A stretch of DNA of 64,000 bases from positions 34,460 to 98,459 of the forward strand of contig JABHSO010000220.1 in the NCBI GenBank assembly GCA_018669845.1, written 5' to 3'. This DNA comes from Gammaproteobacteria bacterium (lineage in GTDB: Bacteria > Pseudomonadota > Gammaproteobacteria > GCA-001735895). The position numbers were made by a program, and so were the translations under genes. Below are positions 46,195 to 54,115 of this stretch, piece after piece; the first letter of the stretch is position 1, and each line of letters opens with the position of its first letter. Under the pieces are notes generated by a model, which did not search any database, was not told the DNA's origin, and saw nothing but the letters and a program-made list of their open reading frames with translations.

Positions 46195-47805
46195 TTAAAT
46201 TTTACCATCATAACTTTTTCGTCCAATTCGACAGGCCAGTAAGGTTGATTTTGAATTTACTAAGGCTGCCTGTAATGCTGTTTTAAAACTTTCTGCTTCA
46301 TCAATCCAACTAGCATCAATATCAAAACCTTCAGCGATTTTCACAAAATCAGTATTGCCAACAGAATCTACAGCAACATTTTCATAACCCATTCCACGTT
46401 GTTTTAGCTCAATTAAGGCTAAAGAAGTATCAACAAAAACTATGATGATGATGGGGTGTTCACTATCCCGACAGGTAGCCAGGTCTCCTAAAACCATTTC
46501 AAGACCAGCATCACCGGTAAAAGCAACAACAGGCACATCAGGTTTCATCATTTTATAACCAATAGCCAGAGGTAACGCACAACCCATGGTACATAAACCT
46601 GTAGATTGAATAAGAGTACGCGGGTTGAAGCAACTCCACATTTGACTCAACAGTATTCGATGGGCTCCAGTATCAACTGAAGCGACTGTATTTTCGGGTA
46701 ATATTTCGCGGGCAATACTTATGAGTTTAGCGGGACCCCAGTCTGGTTCTGGTTGAAATGCCAGATCAAGAGCCTTACGAGTCTGCTCAATGTCAGCATC
46801 AACCCAGTATTCTTTATTATTCTGTAAATCATCATTCAACCTTTGAAGACTTCCACCCACATCACAAATAAAACTAACATCAGACTGATGCATATAATGG
46901 GTGTTTGGCTGAGCAGAAAACTCAATTACTTTGCAGTCTTCTGGCCAGACATTGCGCCAGTCACTGCGCATTTCTATGGGGTCATATCCAACCAGAATAA
47001 TAACATCCGATTTTTCAACAAAAGGAATCAGCAACTTATTAGCCTTCGGTGATAAGCCTGCTCCTCCCAGACTCATTAAATGATTTTCAGCTAAAATACC
47101 TTTCGCTTTATAAGATGTGATTAAAGGGATTTTAAGTTGGGAACAAAAATTAGCGACATCATCTTCAGCTTGCTGATACAGAACTTCCACTCCTGCAATG
47201 ACCAGTGGCCTTCTGGCTTCATATAACCACTTTTTAGCTTGTTCAAGTTCAGCACCCGATGCAATACCTTTAAACACAGGCGCACGGCTTTTAACTTTGC
47301 GTTCCGGCTGTTGTGTAACGGCAACAGTGATTGGTAAATCCACGTGAACAGGTCCCGGTGGCTCATCCATCGCAATAGCCACAGCTTTATCTATAATTTC
47401 CTCAACCGCACCATCAGTAACTTCAAGAGAAGACTTGGTAATTGGCTTTAATAATGCTGCATGATCAAATACCTGGTGGGTATAGGTCACTGCGTCTTTA
47501 GCATCAACACGACCAGTAAGGTAAATTACCGGCACTCTATCCTGTTCTGCATTGGTGATAAAATTAATGGCATTGGCTACACCGGGGCCGACAGTGGCCA
47601 CCACAACAGCTGGTGCTCCTGTTGCATGGTAAACACCTTCAGCCATAAACCCTGCTGCATTTTCATGTTTGGTGGTTATAAACTCTATACCTTTTTCATC
47701 CAGAGCCTTAATGAGTGTTAGCACTTCCCCACCGGGTATCCCAAAGGCTTTTCTGACTCCAGCCCGATAAAGTCTATCTGCTATTAATTCTGCTGCATTC
47801 GCCAT
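46195..47805 (-). CDS. ThDP-dependent decarboxylase or carboligase, acetolactate-synthase-like
   Basis: The 536-residue enzyme has an N-terminal Pyr domain with FGIPGGEV and catalytic Glu48 (TTKHENAAGFMAEG), a central domain (RRPLVIAGVEVLY) and a PP domain with GDAGLEMVLGD. The second half of the ThDP/Mg motif, usually NN, reads DT in IIIVFVDTSLALIELKQ, an unusual change that could still bind metal through Asp. It is 20-60 residues shorter than IlvB or sulfoacetaldehyde acetyltransferase. It sits 8 bp after the ACAD-like gene. It probably acts on the 2-oxo acid from the aminotransferase. Confidence 0.85.
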   Translation of the reverse strand: MANAAELIADRLYRAGVRKAFGIPGGEVLTLIKALDEKGIEFITTKHENAAGFMAEGVYHATGAPAVVVATVGPGVANAINFITNAEQDRVPVIYLTGRVDAKDAVTYTHQVFDHAALLKPITKSSLEVTDGAVEEIIDKAVAIAMDEPPGPVHVDLPITVAVTQQPERKVKSRAPVFKGIASGAELEQAKKWLYEARRPLVIAGVEVLYQQAEDDVANFCSQLKIPLITSYKAKGILAENHLMSLGGAGLSPKANKLLIPFVEKSDVIILVGYDPIEMRSDWRNVWPEDCKVIEFSAQPNTHYMHQSDVSFICDVGGSLQRLNDDLQNNKEYWVDADIEQTRKALDLAFQPEPDWGPAKLISIAREILPENTVASVDTGAHRILLSQMWSCFNPRTLIQSTGLCTMGCALPLAIGYKMMKPDVPVVAFTGDAGLEMVLGDLATCRDSEHPIIIIVFVDTSLALIELKQRGMGYENVAVDSVGNTDFVKIAEGFDIDASWIDEAESFKTALQAALVNSKSTLLACRIGRKSYDGKI

Positions 47806-47813
47806 TTTTATTC

Positions 47814-48998
47814 CTACTTATTAATATAGCCGTTTCTTGTTTGAGGTAATTTTCTTTCGAGTAATTTTGAAGCAATGACTGTTCGTAAAATTTGAGCTGT
47901 ACCACCACCGATTGTAAACATACGCGCATCACGAACCATGCGCTCAAGCGGTAAATTTCTTGAATAGCCTGCTGCACCGAACATTTGCAATGCATCATTG
48001 GTCACTTCTATTGCTGATTCAGAAGCAAGTACTTTAGCTCTTGCCGCATCAGCCATATCTGGAAAACCTTCATTACCACTCATTGCAGCTTTATAGATTA
48101 ATGCTCTTGCTGCTTCAAGTTTGATATTCATATCAACCAGCATCCATTGCAGCCCCTGAAACTCACATACCGGTCGACCAAACTGCTCACGTTGTTGAAT
48201 ATACTCCAGAGCCAGCTCATAAGCACCCTGCGCAACACCCAGAGCCACCGTTCCAGCCCCAACTCGCTGGCTGTTATAGGCATTCATTAAGCCGGCAAAA
48301 CCTTTGGCCAAGCCTTTCGGGGGCTGAATCAATCGATCCTCTGACAACTCAAGATTGTCAAAAATAATTTCTGTTTCAGGGATCCCACGTAACCCCATAG
48401 CAGGTTCCCTGGTGCCTATTATCAAACCATCAGACTCTCCTCTAATTGCGATGAACCCTCCAATACCCAACTCGACTCCCTGATCAAAAACACGTGCAAA
48501 TATCAGGTGAAGTTTTGATACTCCTCCACCCGTAATCCAGTGTTTAGTGCCATTCAGAATATACCTGTCACCCTGTTTGTCGGCACGTGTTGTCATCTCG
48601 GTTGCAGCACTACCTGCCCCGGGTTCGGTAATACAAATTGCTGGTTTGTCACCTGCAAGCACAAATGCTGCTGACATTTTCTTTTGTTCATCAGAACCGT
48701 ATTTCATGATGGCACTTAACGCCCCCATATTACCTTCAACAACAATTCGTGCTGTTACACCACAGACTTTAGCCATTTCTTCCACCACAAGGACTGTATC
48801 CATGTAACTAAAACCCAATCCTCCATAGCTTTCCGGGATAGTCATACCCATGTAACCCGCTTTGGTCAATGCCTTCACATTGTCCCAGGGATAAGACTCA
48901 GTCCGGTCAATTTCTGCTGCATGTGGAGCAATAAATTTTTGTGCAAATTCTCTTGCATTACTCTGAATCTCAAGCTGTGTATCGGATAATATATTCAT
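47814..48998 (-). CDS. Acyl-CoA-dehydrogenase-like flavoprotein, candidate 3-sulfinopropionyl-CoA desulfinase
   Basis: The 394-residue ACAD fold has FAD motifs ICITEPGAGSAA (121-132) and KHWITGGG (152-159), plus C-terminal LPLERMVRDARMFTIGGGTAQILR. The catalytic Glu of most ACADs (in xEGTxxIxR) is Gly here. The alternative Glu of isovaleryl/long-chain enzymes is Gln244 (YNSQRVGAG). Both bases are thus lost. Arg84 (VTARIVV) is present. From memory, Advenella 3-sulfinopropionyl-CoA desulfinase lacks the Glu and depends on an Arg84 and a nearby Gln. With the adjoining class III CoA-transferase this fits desulfination of a sulfinopropionyl-like CoA. A CaiA-like reductase is the alternative. Confidence 0.8.
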   Translation of the reverse strand: MNILSDTQLEIQSNAREFAQKFIAPHAAEIDRTESYPWDNVKALTKAGYMGMTIPESYGGLGFSYMDTVLVVEEMAKVCGVTARIVVEGNMGALSAIMKYGSDEQKKMSAAFVLAGDKPAICITEPGAGSAATEMTTRADKQGDRYILNGTKHWITGGGVSKLHLIFARVFDQGVELGIGGFIAIRGESDGLIIGTREPAMGLRGIPETEIIFDNLELSEDRLIQPPKGLAKGFAGLMNAYNSQRVGAGTVALGVAQGAYELALEYIQQREQFGRPVCEFQGLQWMLVDMNIKLEAARALIYKAAMSGNEGFPDMADAARAKVLASESAIEVTNDALQMFGAAGYSRNLPLERMVRDARMFTIGGGTAQILRTVIASKLLERKLPQTRNGYINK

Positions 48999-49011
48999 AT
49001 ATTTACCTTAA

Positions 49012-50238
49012 TTAAATAATGCCATTGTGGCGATAATTTGAAATTTCACTTTCAGTTTTTTGTAATAACTCAGATAAAACCTGATTTGTGTGCTGCCCTA
49101 AAGCTGGAGGAGAATGACGGTAACTGACAGGAGTTCGTGAAAACTTGACCGGGTTCCCAATTAAATCAATTTCTTCATCTGGAAAATGAGGGTGTGGCAT
49201 TTTTAATTTCATGCCTCGATGAATAACCTGTGGATCTTCAAATACCTGTTCCACAGTATTGACCGGTCCACAGGGAACACCTTGCTGTTTAAGTAACTTT
49301 AACCAGTAATTTGTAACCTCAAAAATAAAGGTTTTTCTTAAAATAGGTATCAACTTTTTCCGGTTGACTATACGTGAGCTATTTTTTTGATAGTCACTAT
49401 CTTCAGCAAGTTCGGGGCGTTTAATAACATCGCATAAAGCTTTAAACTGAGCATCATTGCCAACCGCCAATGCAAAATATCCATCACTTGTGGGGAAAAC
49501 TTCATAAGGCACAATATTTGGGTGTCCATTACCATATCGTGCAGGCTCACGACCCGATGTCAGATAATTTTGGGCACTATTTACTAACCAGGCAACTTGA
49601 GTATCAAACAAAGAAATATCGATATATTGCCCTTCACCAGTTTGCTCACGATGCTGTAATGCAGCAAGAATTGCCGTACAGGCATACATTCCACACATAA
49701 CATCTGCAATACCTACACCAACCTTATAGGGGTCACCATCTTCGGGACCGGTTAAACTCATAATTCCGCCCATTGCCTGAATCATAAAATCGTAACCGGG
49801 TAAATTGGCGTAAGGACCTGTTTGCCCAAAGCCGGATATAGAGCAATAAATAAGTTTTGGATTTGCCTTTTTTAAACTTTCATAATCCAGTCCAAATTTT
49901 TTACTGCCACCCACCTTAAAATTTTCAATGAAAATATCACTTTCCTTAGCTAACTCAAGAATCAATTGTTGGCCATCTGTTTCTGCCATATTGATGGTGA
50001 TGGAACGTTTGTTACGGTTTGCACTTAAATAGTAGGACGACTCCAGGCTATCGTTACCAGCTTCATCTTTTAAAAACGGAGGCCCCCAATATCTCGTATC
50101 ATCTCCATTTAGTGGACGTTCAACTTTAATAATATCTGCACCATAATCACCTAATAACTGTGTACAACTTGGACCAGCCAATATTCTTGAAACATCCAGA
50201 ACAGAGATATCTTTCAATGGAGAAGTATTTTCTATCAT
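49012..50238 (-). CDS. CaiB/BaiF class III CoA-transferase
   Basis: The product from ATG 50238 is 408 residues. The frame extends to a TTG at 50265, but MIENTSPLKDISVLDVSRILAGP is the normal family opening and leaves the LysR-type dyad further from the gene. Motifs include ILAGPSCTQLLGDYGADIIKVERP, NRNKRSITINM, catalytic Asp in PGYDFMIQAMGGIMSLTG, IDISLFDTQVAWL and QGVPCGPVNTVEQV. It transfers CoA to a carboxylate, matching the Act role beside the desulfinase-like ACAD. It is the first gene of the catabolic operon, 14 bp before the ACAD gene. Confidence 0.9.
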   Translation of the reverse strand: MIENTSPLKDISVLDVSRILAGPSCTQLLGDYGADIIKVERPLNGDDTRYWGPPFLKDEAGNDSLESSYYLSANRNKRSITINMAETDGQQLILELAKESDIFIENFKVGGSKKFGLDYESLKKANPKLIYCSISGFGQTGPYANLPGYDFMIQAMGGIMSLTGPEDGDPYKVGVGIADVMCGMYACTAILAALQHREQTGEGQYIDISLFDTQVAWLVNSAQNYLTSGREPARYGNGHPNIVPYEVFPTSDGYFALAVGNDAQFKALCDVIKRPELAEDSDYQKNSSRIVNRKKLIPILRKTFIFEVTNYWLKLLKQQGVPCGPVNTVEQVFEDPQVIHRGMKLKMPHPHFPDEEIDLIGNPVKFSRTPVSYRHSPPALGQHTNQVLSELLQKTESEISNYRHNGII

Positions 50239-50276
50239 TAAATTAAAACCATGAAGTGATTCCAATCAGTGTAAAT

Positions 50277-50291
50277 TTAAGCAATACTTAA
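50277..50291. promoter_or_regulatory. LysR-type dyad in the divergent promoter
   Basis: TTAAG-CAATA-CTTAA, a perfect T-N11-A palindrome 50 bp before the lysR ATG and 39 bp before the CoA-transferase ATG. Repeated with one change at 44803 ahead of the transporter genes. Confidence 0.7.
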
Positions 50292-50340
50292 TTCAAACTA
50301 ATATTATTCACTATTTACTTTAATTTTAATCATCTAAATA

Positions 50341-51234
50341 ATGTCAAATTTACGAGCCTTAGAAGTATTTTTAGCAGTCGTTGACCAGGGGAGCTTTGCT
50401 GCAGCTGGTGAAACTATAGGGCTTACTCAATCTGCTATCAGCTTACAAATAAAAGCTCTAGAGCAGGATTTTGAAACTGTTTTATTTGATCGAAGTAAAC
50501 GTCCACCTATTTTAAATGCTGAAGGGGTATTGTTAGCACAAAAATCAAGAGGTTTAATAAATCAATTTAATGAGCTAAAACAATCATTTATAGAACATAA
50601 TTACAGTGGAACATTACATATTGGGACTGTGCCAACAGTACTCACTGGCATCCTGCCCTGTGCTTTATCTGCAATGCGCAAAAAACACCCCAGATTATTA
50701 GTCAACTTGATTACCGGACTTTCACGAGAATTAACCGTCATGGTTCAAAAAGGTGAAATCGATGGGGCTATTGTCACCGAACCATTGCACCTGCCTGCCG
50801 AACTCAACTGGCTCCCTTTTGCAGCAGAACCTCTTGTTGTCATTTCTCCACCGGGAACGGAAGGTTTACTGGATACAGAGTTATTAACACGCTATCCATT
50901 TCTACAGTTTAAAAAACATTCCTGGGTGGGTAACTTGATTGATACTCATTTGAAACAAAGAAAGATCCAGGTGAAATCAAATATGGCAGTAGATTCTCTT
51001 GAATCAATATCACTGATGGTTGCAGAAGGTCTAGGAGTATCAATTGTTCCTTTGCGCAGTCATTGCCATAATTTAAATAGTAAGGTAGTCATCTCACCCT
51101 TTGGTAAAAAACCGATTAAAAGAATAGTTGGGTTAATTCAAAGAGTGGCCAACCCAAATGCCGAGCTCATTAGAGTCTTACATGAAATTTTAATGTCTAA
51201 AACAAATCAAGCTATGAGCACTCAAAATGATTGA
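50341..51234 (+). CDS. LysR-family regulator of the catabolic operon
   Basis: The 297-residue regulator has a winged helix at the N-terminus (LRALEVFLAVVDQGSFAAAGETIGLTQSAISLQIKALEQ) and a two-lobe effector domain (about 90-290) with GTLHIGTVPTVL and SISLMVAEGLGVSIVP. It is divergent from the CoA-transferase operon, with a T-N11-A dyad between. It probably activates that operon and the TAXI/TRAP genes in response to the substrate or an intermediate. The AEC permease gene overlaps its 3' end by eight bases. Confidence 0.92.
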   Translation: MSNLRALEVFLAVVDQGSFAAAGETIGLTQSAISLQIKALEQDFETVLFDRSKRPPILNAEGVLLAQKSRGLINQFNELKQSFIEHNYSGTLHIGTVPTVLTGILPCALSAMRKKHPRLLVNLITGLSRELTVMVQKGEIDGAIVTEPLHLPAELNWLPFAAEPLVVISPPGTEGLLDTELLTRYPFLQFKKHSWVGNLIDTHLKQRKIQVKSNMAVDSLESISLMVAEGLGVSIVPLRSHCHNLNSKVVISPFGKKPIKRIVGLIQRVANPNAELIRVLHEILMSKTNQAMSTQND

Positions 51235-52168
51235 TATTATTTCAGCCATAGGCACTATTTTTGCTCTGATTCTGCTAGGCAGTTATCTACGTTTTAAAAG
51301 TGTTCCCAGCGAAGAATACTGGTTATATGCCGACAAACTGGTTTACTGGATTCTATTTCCCTCATTTCTATTTTACAAAACATCCACTATTTCAGTAAGT
51401 ACTGAACTTTTAACCCCAATCTCCCACCCCCTGCTTTCCGGCTTACTATTAACGGTTTTTATTATATGGACAGCCAGTAACCTGTTTAAATTTGACAATA
51501 AAGCAGGCAGCTCGATTGTTCAGGCAGCTGGACGTCACAACACATTTATCGCACTGGCTATTTCAGAACGACTATTTGGTGAGAGTGGACTGTTGATAGC
51601 GACTCTGGCAACAGCAATCCTGATACCGGTAACTAACATCAGTATCGTCATTGCTCTAGTTATTATCTTAAATAAAGGTCAACAGAATCTTTTTAAGAAA
51701 ATAATGAATGATTTAATCAGAAACCCACTTTTAATCGCTATTTTCACAGGATTTTTATTTAATTACCTGGGATTTAAAAACATCCTCATTGTGCATGATG
51801 TAACTGCATTATTGGGCAGTGCGACTCTACCCGTAGTGCTTTTGTGTATTGGTGCCAGCATGAGATTTCAGGGCCTTAAACAAACTCTACCCGCTTTACT
51901 ATTATCAAGCCTGGGCAAATTTATTATTTTTCCGGGCATCGTTTTAATTGTGTTATTACAGATTGCCACACCGCCGGATATCGCCATAATTCTAATCATT
52001 TATGCTGCAACACCCACTGCCGCATCAGGTTTTGCATTGGCTCGTCAAATGGGAGGAGACTACAAATTGATGGCATCCTTAATCACTAATCAGACACTTA
52101 TCTCCTTTTTTACTTTGCCGTTTACCATTTACCTGGCGAGCAGATTTTTAGGACTGGAAATAGGTTAA
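51227..52168 (+). CDS. AEC-family (auxin efflux carrier type) permease
   Basis: The 313-residue protein has about ten membrane helices: GTIFALILLGSYLRFK at the start, KLVYWILFPSFLFYKTSTI, GRHNTFIALAISERLFG in helix four, LPVVLLCIGASM and ATPTAASGFALARQMGGD near the end. The asparagine and proline pattern is that of AEC/BART proteins that carry organic anions. It is translationally coupled to lysR, suggesting export of a toxic intermediate or a second uptake route for the same substrate class. Confidence 0.88.
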   Translation: MIDIISAIGTIFALILLGSYLRFKSVPSEEYWLYADKLVYWILFPSFLFYKTSTISVSTELLTPISHPLLSGLLLTVFIIWTASNLFKFDNKAGSSIVQAAGRHNTFIALAISERLFGESGLLIATLATAILIPVTNISIVIALVIILNKGQQNLFKKIMNDLIRNPLLIAIFTGFLFNYLGFKNILIVHDVTALLGSATLPVVLLCIGASMRFQGLKQTLPALLLSSLGKFIIFPGIVLIVLLQIATPPDIAIILIIYAATPTAASGFALARQMGGDYKLMASLITNQTLISFFTLPFTIYLASRFLGLEIG

Positions 52169-52392
52169 AATCATGTACCTACTCAGCGAGTTTCAAAATT
52201 CGAACACTTTTAAAATTTTTCACCACGAAGAACACGAAGCTCACGATGAATAACAAATAACCGAAAATACAAGCTGATAAATCGCTCATTGGTATAAAGT
52301 AAACAGTTTTTACCAAATAAATAATTACCTTCGTGCGCTTCGTGGTGAATATCTTTTGACTTTTTAACTACTCTGAGTAGATACAGAATCAT
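52167..52392. repeat. Palindromic MITE-like element of the CACGAAG family, 8-bp imperfect direct repeat at ends
   Basis: Left end GTACCTACTCAGCGAG with CACCACGAAGAACACGAAG; right end CTTCGTGCGCTTCGTGGTG, then TAACTACTCTGAGTAGATAC. AAAATCAT (52167-52174) and AGAATCAT (52385-52392) flank it (7 of 8 identical). The 70-codon frame inside it on the minus strand is a by-product of the repeat. The rest of the gap to 52545 is AT-rich and should hold the doxX promoter. Confidence 0.72.
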
Positions 52393-52544
52393 TCTCATAA
52401 AACTTTCCACATATGAAATCATATAAACGTTAAACCTGATTACCCAACAGCTAAAACGTATTGATGTTTATTAGTTCAAAATTGAACTATGTTTGAGCAG
52501 AAACATCAAACAGGCACAATAAACCTTAATAGGGAAAAATAATA

Positions 52545-53018
52545 ATGCCACTAATCAATACACTTACTGCACCTGTTCTGGGTATAAATTCCTTATTGGA
52601 AAAACTTCAATCACCACTACTTTTACTGTTCAGATTATGGGTAGCAAAAGTTTTTTTCATGTCTGGATTACAAAAACTGAATACCTGGGGTGATGAATAT
52701 GGCGTGTTATATCTTTTCAGAGAAGAATATTCGGTTCCCTTTTTAAACTATGAAGTAGCTGCCTTCCTGGCCACCGCAGGAGAATTGATTCTACCTGTAT
52801 TTTTAGTGATCGGATTTGGAACCCGATACTTTGCTATAGCTCTTTCTATCCTTAATGTAGTTGCTGTAGTTTCATATTATGCAACTCTTGCAAAAGTTGG
52901 TCAGGTAACCCCGCATATTTTCTGGGGAGCCATGTTACTGACTACGGTTATTTTTGGTTCAGGTTACTTTTCAGTCGACACATGGATTAAAAGTAAATAC
53001 GGTTCTACAGAAAGATAA
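52545..53018 (+). CDS. DoxX-family membrane protein
   Basis: The 157-residue protein has four membrane helices and the DoxX pattern: LLLLFRLWVAKVFFMSGLQKLNTW, VPFLNYEVAAFLATAGELILPVFLVIGFGTRYFAIAL and a final helix with HIFWGAMLLTTVIFG. AGGG precedes the ATG. DoxX proteins are linked to thiosulfate:quinone oxidoreductase in archaea and to redox/thiol complexes in bacteria. The role here is not defined. It stands alone, with a C/G-run hairpin downstream. Confidence 0.85.
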   Translation: MPLINTLTAPVLGINSLLEKLQSPLLLLFRLWVAKVFFMSGLQKLNTWGDEYGVLYLFREEYSVPFLNYEVAAFLATAGELILPVFLVIGFGTRYFAIALSILNVVAVVSYYATLAKVGQVTPHIFWGAMLLTTVIFGSGYFSVDTWIKSKYGSTER

Positions 53019-53023
53019 TCACA

Positions 53024-53046
53024 CCCCCAAATATCGGGGGGGGGGG
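53024..53046. other. C5/G11 homopolymer hairpin
   Basis: CCCCC-AAATATC followed by eleven G, then TAGTTTT. It can form a five-pair GC stem between doxX and the convergent small gene and may terminate doxX. An 11-G run is length-unstable and also error-prone in sequencing. Confidence 0.55.
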
Positions 53047-53100
53047 TAGTTTTAACAGGATAATCATCAATGATTGCTCTTTCTGTTAATCACTATCCCC

Positions 53101-53385
53101 CTAAATATTGCTTACTTTAACTCCACTATCACAATCTATTTTGTCATCTACAGAAGTCAGTAGATTTCTTGTATCCAGCTCCAGTTGATGAACGTGTTGA
53201 GCTTTCAATACAATTTGTTGTATTTTATTTTCCATCTTTAAATTCAAAGTCTGGGACATCTGCTTTGACCAGCTGGCTAATCTGTCTTCAGGGCTATTAG
53301 CAGCATAAACAGGTACGGCAATACCCTGTAATACACTCATTGTCAGTAAAATTACTCCAGTCATTCTTTGTTTTACATGAAACAT
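53101..53385 (-). CDS. Small secreted protein, unknown function
   Basis: The 94-residue protein has a signal peptide (about 1-29, ending VPVYAA) and a mature helical part with QMSQTLNLKMENKIQQIVLKAQHVHQLELDTR, then one Cys near the end. A strong GGAGG lies nine bases before the ATG, so it is a real gene. It is divergent from the ECF sigma gene and may belong to that envelope-stress regulon. The family is not recognised. Confidence 0.7.
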   Translation of the reverse strand: MFHVKQRMTGVILLTMSVLQGIAVPVYAANSPEDRLASWSKQMSQTLNLKMENKIQQIVLKAQHVHQLELDTRNLLTSVDDKIDCDSGVKVSNI

Positions 53386-53458
53386 TATTTATATCCTCCA
53401 GCTTGTTTTAAATATTTACTTCTGTGTTATTTATCTAGATGATTGGAGGCGGCAAATA

Positions 53459-53502
53459 GTCGCAAAATATTTTAAATAAAATAAATAATATTTTTTTGCG
53501 AC
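53459..53502. promoter_or_regulatory. Inverted repeat GTCGCAAAA/TTTTGCGAC before the ECF sigma gene
   Basis: Two perfect nine-base arms separated by 26 AT-only bases, between the small secreted gene and the sigma gene, ending 31 bp before the sigma ATG. It could be an operator looped by a dimer or a terminator-like hairpin; the AT-only spacer argues for a binding site. Confidence 0.45.
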
Positions 53503-53533
53503 GATTTTCAGTTTTGATACATCTATATACGTA

Positions 53534-54115
53534 ATGAACAGATCTAATTTTGCAATACAGATAGACGAACTCGCACTAGCCAAAGCCCGAAAAGGTGATA
53601 TGGAAGCGATGGAGTACCTGTATAGAACATACTCCAGTGCGGTTTATTCTCTTGCACTGAGAATCACTTCATCCAATGCTGATGCAGAAGACATTACTCA
53701 GGACACATTCATTGAAGTATTTAAAAAACTAGATCAGTTCAAAGGAAGTGCCCCTTTTTGGGCATGGCTCAGACGCATCGCAATAAATACGACATTAATG
53801 AAATTAAGACGTGATAAGAATTTACCTCTATCTCTTGATGAGATGGAAGAGCAACCCGAAATTTTAATACAGACAGATCGAGCAGCAAACCTGCATGATT
53901 TGGAGAAAGTGTTAAATAAACTTTCTGTAACAGCACGTGCTGTTGTCTGGTTACATGATATTGAAGGTTATACCCATGATGAGATTGGAAAGATGATGGA
54001 TAAAACACCCAGTTTTTCCAAGTCTCAATTATCAAGGGCATACGATAAACTGAGATCTATTTTAAAATGGCAAAATACAGCGACGACCAACATCCAGCTA
54101 CAGCAACGCTGCTAG
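53534..54115 (+). CDS. ECF-family RNA polymerase sigma factor
   Basis: The 193-residue factor has sigma-2 (about 20-90, AMEYLYRTYSSAVYSLALRIT, DAEDITQDTFIEVFKKLDQF, WLRRIAINTTLMKLRR) and sigma-4 (about 125-180, LNKLSVTARAVVWLHDIEGYTHDEIGKMM, SFSKSQLSRAYDKLRS). It overlaps the zinc anti-sigma gene by 49 bases, which couples their translation. With the PDZ protein it forms an envelope-responsive operon. It probably directs its own promoter. Confidence 0.93.
   Translation: MNRSNFAIQIDELALAKARKGDMEAMEYLYRTYSSAVYSLALRITSSNADAEDITQDTFIEVFKKLDQFKGSAPFWAWLRRIAINTTLMKLRRDKNLPLSLDEMEEQPEILIQTDRAANLHDLEKVLNKLSVTARAVVWLHDIEGYTHDEIGKMMDKTPSFSKSQLSRAYDKLRSILKWQNTATTNIQLQQRC

Noticed and set aside
46195..47805. 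ThDP enzyme as sulfoacetaldehyde acetyltransferase (Xsc) of taurine degradation
   Set aside because: Too short, linked transaminase is class I/II rather than class III, and no phosphotransacetylase gene is nearby.
47814..50238. CoA-transferase and ACAD as a carnitine (CaiB-CaiA) system
   Set aside because: No caiD, caiE, caiC or caiT-like gene is present; an aminotransferase and ThDP enzyme are, and the ACAD residue pattern fits desulfinase better. Kept only as an alternative.
52210..52422. 70-codon minus-strand frame
   Set aside because: It lies almost wholly within the CACGAAG palindrome; such frames recur wherever this repeat occurs.
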